Source: Gammaproteobacteria bacterium (GTDB lineage Bacteria; Pseudomonadota; Gammaproteobacteria; UBA7966). Taken from it: 10,816 bases of DNA. Location of the stretch: contig DNIF01000031.1 in NCBI GenBank assembly GCA_003485715.1, positions 1 through 10,816 of the forward strand, read 5' to 3'. Below are positions 1 through 7,014 of this stretch, one piece after another (position 1 is the first letter of the stretch; every line of letters starts with the position of its first letter). A model generated the notes under the pieces. It did no database searches, had not been told where the DNA came from, and was given only the letters and a program-made list of their open reading frames with translations. A program made the translations under genes and the position numbers.

Positions 1-1127
1 CAACTACGCTGACACAGGGGGGTCATGGCCTGCTCGTACTCCCGCTTGAGCAGCTTCGACAGCTCGTAGGTCTTCCCCGTTCCGGGCGGGCCGTAGTAGA
101 TGCGGTTGACCGGCTGCCTCGTCTCCTCGGTATCGGTGGCCTCGTCGTCGTCCGTGTCTTCACCAGGGTCGAGCGGGTCGTCCCGCAGTTGATCGGGCCA
201 CAGGCCGGGCCGCTCGGTTTCGAGCACCAGCCAGTCGTCCAGCGATTCGCGCTCGGTCGAGAGAGCCGTTTCGATCTTCGCCACCAGATCGTCGGTCAGA
301 AGCTCGCGGTTGAGCTTGGCGACCGGCCCTACGGGTCGGGTCCAGGTCAGTTTGCGGGCCCGGGTTCCGCGGACGACGCCCAGCACGCCCACCGCGCGCT
401 CACTGCCCGGGTTCTTCCGCCCGAAGCGCACCTGGATGCTCTTGCCCATGTGCCACCAGTCCAGCCCGGCTGAGTGCACCGCCCTGGCCAACCGACAGAA
501 CAGCGCCTTGTCCTGCGGCGACCACGAGGCGCGGAAGGTCTGGAAGGCCGGCTTGCCGTCGAAATGCTTGAGCAGGTCCTCGTCGCTCAGCGTCTTGCCC
601 AGGTTCAGCTGGGCGACCAGATCGTCATAGCGCAGCTTGAAGTTGCGGATCGCCTCCACTGACCATGCCACCAGGTCCGAGAACGACTTGGCCAGTCCAT
701 CGGTTGCAGGCAGCACGGCGACGATGGGGGATGACGTCAAAGGCCCGCGAATCGCCTCGTACTTGGGGCGCAGTGCCGAATCCTCGGTCTGCGTGTCGAC
801 CACGTCGATCTTGACGACGAAGCCGAGGACCGCATCGATCCCAACGGTGTAAGCCAGCTCCTTCGGCGACTCCGACGACGGGTAGATACGACCCCAGTTG
901 TATGGGATGAACTTCTTCTGCCACTGGTCGGTCGGCTTACGGACCGTCTTGCTCCAGCCCATCGGAAAGAAGCTCTGCTGAACGGCCTCAGCCCAGCGCT
1001 TCGTGACATCGAACGCCTGGCTCAGCTCCTCGTAGACCTTCTGCTGCTCGGGGTTGGACTTGTCGTAGATCGTCCCCTTCCACTTGTTCAGCAGCTTGAA
1101 GTGGTCGCTGGTGAAATAGTCCGCCAT
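1..1127 (-). CDS. McrB-like AAA+ NTPase, partial (C-terminal part beyond window)
   Basis: The reading frame is open from the ATG at 1127 to the window edge (375 full codons, no stop), so the C-terminal part is missing. Near the end lies a Walker A motif, GPPGTGKTY, at residues 346-354. This form is typical of McrB-type AAA+ GTPases of modified-DNA-dependent (type IV) restriction, which work with a McrC nuclease. Residues 1 to about 310 form a region I do not recognise, expected by analogy with McrB to be the target-sensing part. A very acidic linker (about residues 315-336, many Asp and Glu) joins it to the ATPase domain. The start is 5 bases after the stop of the peptidase gene, with GAAGGGA upstream as a possible ribosome site. 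The McrB GTPase signature (MNTADRS-like) would lie outside the window, so GTP use and a McrC partner are inferred. Another AAA+ defence ATPase remains possible. Confidence 0.82.
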   Translation of the reverse strand, partial: MADYFTSDHFKLLNKWKGTIYDKSNPEQQKVYEELSQAFDVTKRWAEAVQQSFFPMGWSKTVRKPTDQWQKKFIPYNWGRIYPSSESPKELAYTVGIDAVLGFVVKIDVVDTQTEDSALRPKYEAIRGPLTSSPIVAVLPATDGLAKSFSDLVAWSVEAIRNFKLRYDDLVAQLNLGKTLSDEDLLKHFDGKPAFQTFRASWSPQDKALFCRLARAVHSAGLDWWHMGKSIQVRFGRKNPGSERAVGVLGVVRGTRARKLTWTRPVGPVAKLNRELLTDDLVAKIETALSTERESLDDWLVLETERPGLWPDQLRDDPLDPGEDTDDDEATDTEETRQPVNRIYYGPPGTGKTYELSKLLKREYEQAMTPLCQRS

Positions 1128-1132
1128 CGTTC

Positions 1133-1846
1133 TCAGATCCCTTCGACATCGATTCCGTGCTCGGCCAGCCAGGCCTTGCGCTGCGCGTAATCCGGCATGG
1201 CGCGCTCCACGCGCAACCAGAACGCTGGCGTATGGTGCGGCTCGTGCAGATGGGCGATCTCGTGCACCACCACATACTCGGCGATGCGCGCCGGCAGCAG
1301 GATCGCCTTCCAGTGGAAGTACAGCCAGTCGCCCTTGCCGCACGATCCCCAGCGGTAGCCCAGGTCCTGCACCTTCACGCCGGCCGGAGACACCTCCATG
1401 CGCGACTGGTAGTCGGCCACCCGGCTCGACAGCCACGCCTTGGCTCGGTCGCTGTACCAGCGGATGAAGTGCTCGCGCGCAGCGGGTACGGCATCCCGGC
1501 GCAGGCAGAAGCGGCCCGCCGCCAGCTTCAGCGGCACGTCCTGTTCGTCCACCAGCTTCAGCCGATGGCTGCGCCCGAGGTACAGGAAGCCCTCGCCGCC
1601 GACATATTCCTTGCGCGGCACCTGACGCTGCAGCCGGTCCTTCTCGGCCAGCTTGGTGTAGATCCAGAAGCGCTTTTTCAGGACGAAGGCGCGTAGTGCG
1701 GCCTCGTCCACCTCGGGCGGCGCCGACAGCACCAGTTCCCCGTCACGCTCCACGGTGATCTGCATCGTGCTGCGACGGGCGCTGTGCCGCACGTGGAACT
1801 GCAGATCGTCCACCTGGAGCTTGGGCAACTTCAGCGGCGCCAGCAT
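1133..1846 (-). CDS. YgjP/DUF45-family zinc metallopeptidase (SprT/WLM-like)
   Basis: A 237-residue soluble protein of the YgjP-like (DUF45, M48-related) family. The zinc site is visible: HEIAH at residues 195-199, then His205 six residues later followed by TPAFW, matching the family pattern HExxH-x5-H-SxxFW. The family's RWGSC motif is at residues 165-169. There is no signal peptide or membrane segment, so it should act in the cytoplasm as a protease, substrate unknown. The start ATG is 4 bases after the hsdR stop, with AGGTG seven bases upstream. Its stop is 5 bases before the McrB-like gene. Genes of this family are often found beside hsdR in type I restriction loci, where their role is not established; control of HsdR turnover is a guess from this context. 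Length and motifs look intact. Confidence 0.93.
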   Translation of the reverse strand: MLAPLKLPKLQVDDLQFHVRHSARRSTMQITVERDGELVLSAPPEVDEAALRAFVLKKRFWIYTKLAEKDRLQRQVPRKEYVGGEGFLYLGRSHRLKLVDEQDVPLKLAAGRFCLRRDAVPAAREHFIRWYSDRAKAWLSSRVADYQSRMEVSPAGVKVQDLGYRWGSCGKGDWLYFHWKAILLPARIAEYVVVHEIAHLHEPHHTPAFWLRVERAMPDYAQRKAWLAEHGIDVEGI

Positions 1847-1850
1847 CGCT

Positions 1851-4800
1851 TTACACCTGCACCAGCTTGTCGTGGCTGGCGCGGGCCTGCTCCATCAGCT
1901 TGTCGGCCAGCACGCCCGCCGTGTCCGCATTCACCAGCGGCGGGCGCAGCCGCATCAAGTGCTCGAACAACTGCCCGTTCAGGTTGTCCTGATCGGCCCG
2001 CTTGCTCGGGCTCCAGATGCCGCGGTTGCCCTGCAGTTCCTGAACTAGCAGATCCACCAGCTCGACGGTCACGTCCTTCAAGCGCAGCAGTTCAGCCGGC
2101 GTGGGCGTTTGCCCGGCACAGACCACGTCCAGCACCGTGCGCAGGAAGGGCGCGCAATGCTCCGGCAGATCGCCAGGGGCATCGGCGGCGCCGGCCTTGC
2201 CGGTGCGCAGTTCATCGATGATCTTCTGCAGTTGCGCGATGACCTCGTTCCACTGCTCGCCCAGCGTCCTGAAGAGCTCGTTCAGCCGCTCCGAGAGCTT
2301 GCGGTACAGCACCGGGTCCTCGTCCGTGTGCTTGCGGATGTGCGAGCGGATCGCGTGCTCCATCTCCGAAGCCTTGGCGCGGTCGCTGGCCGCGCGGGCC
2401 ACGTGTGTGTCGAACTCGGCGTCGGTCAGCTGGATCGGCGGGATCTTGGGGTCGATGCCCAGCGAGATCACGTGGTCGTCGATCAGCTTGCGCACCTTGG
2501 CGCCGACGTCCTTGCCGAGAACCGGCGTGTCCTTGTAGCGGTTGCGCGCCCGCGCGTAGATGTAGGCCAGCCGCTTCGCGTCGCCCGAGTACGGCAGGCC
2601 CTCGGGGCGCGGCAGCACCGTGTCCAGCGATGCCAGGAAGGCCTTGAGCTTGACTGCGAACTCGGCCCGCAGCTTCTCGCTGCCAAGCACCTCGACGCAG
2701 GCCTCGGTATCGTCCAGCGACTCGATGCCCCGCTGGCGGAACAGGTCCACCACGCGCAGGTGCCGGTCGCGCAGCACCGGCACCTCGTCCTTCAGGCTGG
2801 CCAGTGCGCCTTCCACGTCCTCGTCGGCGTATGCGGCGAGGGCTTCCTTCAGGTGCTGCGCCACACCGTAGTAGTCCACCACGATGCCGCAGCGCTTGCC
2901 GAAGCCGGTGCGGTTGACGCGGGCGATGGCCTGCAGCAGCTCGGCTTCGCGGATCGGCCGGTCCAGGTACATCACGCCCTCGATGGGCGCGTCGAAGCCG
3001 GTGAGCAGCATCGACTTCACCACGAGGAATGCCAGCGGGTCGGTCTTGGCGGGATCGGCGTGGAACAGCGGTTTCTTGAAGCGCTTGATCAGTTGCTCGT
3101 GCGCCGTGCCATCGGTCCAGGTCTTCCAGGCCGGATCGTCGTTGTTGCTGCCCGAGATGATGGGCGCGAACTCGATGCGCGCCAGCGTGTCGCGGTAGCG
3201 CCAGGCCTGCACCACGGCCTGCACCTGCGAGGGCCGCTGGCACAGGGCCTCGTCGTCCAGGGCCTTGTCCTGCGGGCTCAAGCCTTCAGCCTCGGCCAGC
3301 AGCTCGTCGCGCGCCGTCTTCAGCGCCTCGAAGTAGCGGATCGCCGCCAGCCGGCTGTACGCCACCACCTGCGCCTTGTAGCCGTTTGGCAGGATGTGGG
3401 TGACGTAGTGGCGCAGGATGTCGCGCGCCTTGTCCGCGATCAGCGCCGGGGCGTCGAAGATGTGGCCCTTGGTGGCGTACTTCTTCTTGATCGCCTCCAG
3501 TTCCTCGGGCGTGTGCTGGCGGAACAGGTCCTCGAACAGCTCGTCCAGGCTGGCGCCGTCCTTGATCGCGCCGTTGGCGGTGCGCCCCTCGTACAGCACC
3601 GGCACCGTGGCGCCGTCGGCCTCGGCTTCCTTGATCGTGTAACGGTCGATGAACTCGCCGAAGATCTCATGGGTGCGCTTCTTCTCGCCCATGATGATCG
3701 GCGTGCCGGTGAAGCCAATGCGCGCGCAGTTGGGCAGCCCGGCCAGCAGGTTGGCGTGCAGGTCGCCCGCCTGCGTGCGGTGGGCCTCGTCCACCAGCAC
3801 GAGGATGCTGTCATCCTCGTTCAGCACCTCGAACCGATCTGCGGACGTTTGGCCGGCCTTGTCGCCTTTGCCATAGACGGCCTTCGGCTCTTCTACCTTG
3901 GGCAGGTCGTCCGCCGTCAGCGGCGCATCGCCCGCCGGGTCGGCGTCGCGGTACTTCTGGATGGTGGCGAAGATCAGCCCCGGCCCCTTGCGCCGCGCCA
4001 GCGTCTTCACGCCCGCCGTGCTGTCCGCCACCTCCACCACCTCGCCGGTGAGCGTGGCCGTCACTGAAAGCTGGGTCTGCAGGTCCTTGCGGTCGGTGAC
4101 GACGATGACCTTGAAGCGCCGCAGTTGCGCATCGGTACGCATCTTGCGCACCAGGAAAACCATCGTGAGCGATTTGCCCGAGCCCTGGGTGTGCCAGACG
4201 ATGCCGCCGCGCTGGTCGTGCTCGCCATGTTGCAGCCGGGTCTGGCCGGTCTTGAGCCGGGCGATGGCCCGGTTCACCGCCCGATACTGCTGGTAGCGGC
4301 AGACCGACTTGATGGTCTGGCCGCCCACCTGCATGAACAGCAGGAAGTTCTTCACCACGTCCAGCAGATGCGCCGGCGCCAGCAGGCCTGCGATCAGGCG
4401 CTCCTGCTCCGACAGGCCAGGCTTGCCCAGTCTCTGCGCCACCTCGATCTCGCTGCCGGTGCCGTCCGGACCGACCACCGTCTTCCACTGCGCGTAGTGC
4501 TCGAAGGCCGCGCCGACACAAGCCACGCGCGCCTCGTCGAAGCTGGTGGCAACCAGCAGCTGGTTGGTGGCGAACAGAGCCTCGTTGCCCTCGTTGTCAT
4601 CGACCTCGAAGGCGGCCTTGCGCTGGTTGCTGTAGCGGCGCAGCTGGTCCACGGCCTCGGCCAACGGCTCGGGGATGGACGGGCTCTTGCACTCCACCAC
4701 CACCAGCGGCAGGCCGTTCACCAGCAGCACCAGGTCGGGCACGATGAAGGCCTTGCCGCTGTTGAAGCCGGGCGGGCAATCGACGCGGTACTGGTTGACG

Positions 4801-5192
4801 ACCGTGAAGCGGTTGTTCGTCGGCGTGTCCCAGTCGATGTAGCGGATCGTCTGGCCGCGCCCGCCGTCCCAGCCCGGTAGGCCTTCGACGGTCAGCCCCT
4901 TGATCAGCAGCTCGGTGGCCTTTTGGTTAGCCTCCATCAGCTTGTGTGTGCCGAGCCGGGTGATGGCAGCCACGGCTTCCGACAGGCGCGCCTCGTCCAG
5001 CCAGGGCCGGCCATCGGGGCCAGGGTTGAGTGCGCGCAGGTGCTCACGCAGCACGCCTTCCTGGATGACCTCGGTGAAGCTGCTGCGGCCGGTGAGCGCC
5101 GGGGTGTCGAGGCTGCCTTCGGTGTAGACCCAGCCCAGCGCCTGAAGCTGGGCGACGAAGGGCCTTTCGACGTCTTCGAGTTCCCAGCCCAT
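1851..5192 (-). CDS. hsdR: Type I restriction enzyme HsdR, endonuclease/translocase subunit
   Basis: A 1113-residue protein, the motor and nuclease of type I restriction. The N-terminal RecB-type nuclease has Pro152-Asp153, Glu167-Cys168-Lys169 and a QxxxY motif (Gln183, Tyr187), the catalytic set seen in HsdR proteins. The superfamily 2 helicase domains follow: Walker A TQGSGKS at 335-341, DEAH at 468-471, TGTP at 495-498, TGFDAP at 731-736 and QAIARVNRT at 754-762. The C-terminal 300 residues are helical and should bind the HsdM/HsdS core. A polar stretch at about 415-460, rich in Asp, Lys and Pro, separates the early motifs from DEAH. The frame is open upstream to 5525, but I chose ATG 5192: it overlaps the preceding stop as TGATG, has GGGGAG eight bases upstream, and begins MGWELEDVER, a plausible HsdR N-terminus. 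No catalytic residue appears lost. The type I subfamily cannot be set by eye. Confidence 0.97.
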   Translation of the reverse strand: MGWELEDVERPFVAQLQALGWVYTEGSLDTPALTGRSSFTEVIQEGVLREHLRALNPGPDGRPWLDEARLSEAVAAITRLGTHKLMEANQKATELLIKGLTVEGLPGWDGGRGQTIRYIDWDTPTNNRFTVVNQYRVDCPPGFNSGKAFIVPDLVLLVNGLPLVVVECKSPSIPEPLAEAVDQLRRYSNQRKAAFEVDDNEGNEALFATNQLLVATSFDEARVACVGAAFEHYAQWKTVVGPDGTGSEIEVAQRLGKPGLSEQERLIAGLLAPAHLLDVVKNFLLFMQVGGQTIKSVCRYQQYRAVNRAIARLKTGQTRLQHGEHDQRGGIVWHTQGSGKSLTMVFLVRKMRTDAQLRRFKVIVVTDRKDLQTQLSVTATLTGEVVEVADSTAGVKTLARRKGPGLIFATIQKYRDADPAGDAPLTADDLPKVEEPKAVYGKGDKAGQTSADRFEVLNEDDSILVLVDEAHRTQAGDLHANLLAGLPNCARIGFTGTPIIMGEKKRTHEIFGEFIDRYTIKEAEADGATVPVLYEGRTANGAIKDGASLDELFEDLFRQHTPEELEAIKKKYATKGHIFDAPALIADKARDILRHYVTHILPNGYKAQVVAYSRLAAIRYFEALKTARDELLAEAEGLSPQDKALDDEALCQRPSQVQAVVQAWRYRDTLARIEFAPIISGSNNDDPAWKTWTDGTAHEQLIKRFKKPLFHADPAKTDPLAFLVVKSMLLTGFDAPIEGVMYLDRPIREAELLQAIARVNRTGFGKRCGIVVDYYGVAQHLKEALAAYADEDVEGALASLKDEVPVLRDRHLRVVDLFRQRGIESLDDTEACVEVLGSEKLRAEFAVKLKAFLASLDTVLPRPEGLPYSGDAKRLAYIYARARNRYKDTPVLGKDVGAKVRKLIDDHVISLGIDPKIPPIQLTDAEFDTHVARAASDRAKASEMEHAIRSHIRKHTDEDPVLYRKLSERLNELFRTLGEQWNEVIAQLQKIIDELRTGKAGAADAPGDLPEHCAPFLRTVLDVVCAGQTPTPAELLRLKDVTVELVDLLVQELQGNRGIWSPSKRADQDNLNGQLFEHLMRLRPPLVNADTAGVLADKLMEQARASHDKLVQV

Positions 5193-7012
5193 CAGCTCAG
5201 CTCCCCGTCGTCTGCGCCCCGCTGCTCCACCTCCGCGCGACACCGCGCGGGCTCGAACAGCGTTTGCAACAGGTCCAGCTTTGCCCTCACCTCGGCCGCG
5301 GCGGCGGCGGAGAGCTCGGCGTACGGAATCAGGCGGTGCAACTCGCCCTTCTTGAGCAGCATGGCGCCGCCCACCCTCTGCGCCAGGCGGCGGAAGAACG
5401 ACTCGGCCAGGGCACTCAGCTTGCGCCGTTCGGTGCGGGCCTCCCAGATCAGGCGGGCCGCATCGGCCGAGGAGGCGGCCCAAGTGTCGTAGTCCGCCTG
5501 GCTGCCGCCGAACACCTCGTCGCACAGCGTTTCAGCTAGGGCATCGTCCACGTTCGAGCGGGCCTGTTGGGTGAACAAATCGTCGACCGGGTACTGGCGG
5601 TAGGCATAGGCGCGCAGCAGGTCGGGGGTGATGAAGTAGTTCTCCGCCTCGTAGCGGCGCCAGTAGCGGATCTGCAGCGCGCCGTCGTCGCGGTCTTGCC
5701 GGTTCTGGCCGTCGTTGTCCAGGATGGCCAGGCCCTTCAGGTCGGGCAGCAGCCTGCGTAGCCCGTTGAAGTGGTCGCGTGGCGTCAGCCCGAAGCCGCC
5801 TTCCACGCGCTCCAGTTCGGCATCCAGGTCCTGCAGCGGGTAGTTGTTCTGCACATAGAAGCTGTTGATGCGTTCGTCCCAAAGGGCAGCCACCGGGTGT
5901 TGCAGCCGCTCGGCCAGCCCGCGCAGCATGTCCACGTCGGTACCGCCTTCCACGTATAGCACGTAGCCGCGTTCGCGCGCCTTCACGTAGTGGTCGGCGC
6001 CGAAGTGCTTGAGACTGTTTCGGATGTCGTGCTTTCTGGCGAGGTCGTCAGCGCGGCCTTCCAGCAGCAGGGTCAGGTTGGTGTCTAGCGCCTCATCCAG
6101 AATCACCTCGGAGTGCGTGACCATCACCACCTGCGAATCGTTCTTGCTGGCGATGTCGCGCAGCAGCACGTATACCTGCTTTTGCCGCAGGATCTCCAGG
6201 TGCGCGTCCGGCTCGTCCACCAACAGCACGCTGCGCTTGTGCGAATACAGATAGGCGAACAGGAGCAGCATCTGCAGCATGCCGCGGCCGGCCGACGAAA
6301 TGTCCAGCGGCTCTTTTACCCCCGGCTGGCGGTAGGTCAAGGTGACGCTGCCGCGCGTGGTTTCCTCCGGAGCCCCCAGCTGGATGTTGAACAGCCGCTG
6401 CATCAGTTGCACCACCCGCGCCCAGTCGTCGAGCGCGGTCTTGGCCACGGCCAGGCAGAGGTTGCGCAACACATCGGCCGTGCGCCCCTGGCCCAGCAAC
6501 ACGTCCACCCGGCCGGGCTGGAGGATGGGTTCTTCCGTGTCCAGCCCGGACATCGGGTACAGCAGCTCCACCTTCAGGCTGGCGCAATAGGCAATCAGTT
6601 CGGTGTTGCCCATCACGGCCTCGGCCGGCGTGCAATACACCAGTTCGTCGCCGCGGTGCGTGAAGCGCATCGTCAAGGGCTCGACCTTGCCTCTGAACTC
6701 CACGCCCATGGTGATGGTCAGCGGCACTTTCTGCACGCGGGTGTTGTGCCAGAACAAGCGAGTGCGGGTCACCGGCACCGCCACGATGTTCAGGCGGTTC
6801 AGCGAGGTGGCCGTGCGCTCCTTGGCGGAGGAATCCTTGCGCACGTCGTACCAGGTGCGCACCGCCTGCGACCACAGCGCCAGCGCCTGGATGGCGCTGG
6901 TCTTGCCGCAGTTGTTGGGGCCGATCAGCACGGCCGGGTGGTCCAGCTCGATGCGCTGCTTGTCGCCGAAGCGCTTGAAGTTCTCGATCTCGATGTAGTG
7001 CAGCAGGCGCAT
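5192..7012 (-). CDS. OLD-family ATPase/Toprim nuclease (overcoming lysogenization defect family)
   Basis: A 606-residue protein with the two halves of OLD nucleases. The N-terminal ABC/SMC-like ATPase has Walker A GPNNCGKTS at residues 31-39, a signature-like SSAGRG at 239-244, Walker B VLLVDEPDAH at 262-271 and a switch histidine in THS at 299-301. The C-terminal Toprim domain begins with LYVEGGTD (Glu355) and continues with LDND (Asp432, Asp434), the acidic metal-binding set, then a conserved-looking EAENY at 455-459. Known OLD proteins (P2 Old, GajA of Gabija) are DNA nucleases tied to anti-phage defence. This gene sits between hsdS and hsdR: 2 bases after the hsdS stop and sharing one base with the hsdR start. 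The ATG at 7012 has AAGGGAG nine bases upstream. R-linked ORFs with ATPase domains in this position are known from other type I loci (rlo genes of Campylobacter). Its target, and any need for the Hsd proteins, cannot be read from sequence. No UvrD-like Gabija partner is adjacent. Confidence 0.93.
   Translation of the reverse strand: MRLLHYIEIENFKRFGDKQRIELDHPAVLIGPNNCGKTSAIQALALWSQAVRTWYDVRKDSSAKERTATSLNRLNIVAVPVTRTRLFWHNTRVQKVPLTITMGVEFRGKVEPLTMRFTHRGDELVYCTPAEAVMGNTELIAYCASLKVELLYPMSGLDTEEPILQPGRVDVLLGQGRTADVLRNLCLAVAKTALDDWARVVQLMQRLFNIQLGAPEETTRGSVTLTYRQPGVKEPLDISSAGRGMLQMLLLFAYLYSHKRSVLLVDEPDAHLEILRQKQVYVLLRDIASKNDSQVVMVTHSEVILDEALDTNLTLLLEGRADDLARKHDIRNSLKHFGADHYVKARERGYVLYVEGGTDVDMLRGLAERLQHPVAALWDERINSFYVQNNYPLQDLDAELERVEGGFGLTPRDHFNGLRRLLPDLKGLAILDNDGQNRQDRDDGALQIRYWRRYEAENYFITPDLLRAYAYRQYPVDDLFTQQARSNVDDALAETLCDEVFGGSQADYDTWAASSADAARLIWEARTERRKLSALAESFFRRLAQRVGGAMLLKKGELHRLIPYAELSAAAAAEVRAKLDLLQTLFEPARCRAEVEQRGADDGELS
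5201..5206 (-). promoter_or_regulatory. Ribosome binding site of hsdR
   Basis: GGGGAG sits eight bases before ATG 5192, inside the last codons of the OLD-family gene. It supports 5192 over start codons further upstream in the same open frame, and, with the TGATG stop-start overlap, translational coupling. Confidence 0.7.
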
Positions 7013-7014
7013 GA

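Noticed and set aside
1847..1850. Terminator or promoter between hsdR and the peptidase gene
   Set aside because: The gap is 4 bases, and all other gaps are similarly small; no hairpin plus T-tract or independent promoter can fit.
2109..4067. 652-codon open frame on the plus strand opposite hsdR
   Set aside because: It is an antisense shadow of the high-GC hsdR frame: rich in Val, Arg, Gln, His and Leu with no motif, whereas hsdR carries the full catalytic set.
5193..5525. Upstream extension of the hsdR frame by 111 codons
   Set aside because: The extension is out of frame inside the OLD Toprim region and is basic, Arg/Gly-rich text typical of a shadow. ATG 5192 has a strong ribosome site and a stop-start overlap.
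5192..7012. OLD gene as GajA of a Gabija system
   Set aside because: Gabija needs an adjacent GajB UvrD-like helicase; the next gene is hsdR with nuclease and DEAH motifs, so only family-level assignment is justified.
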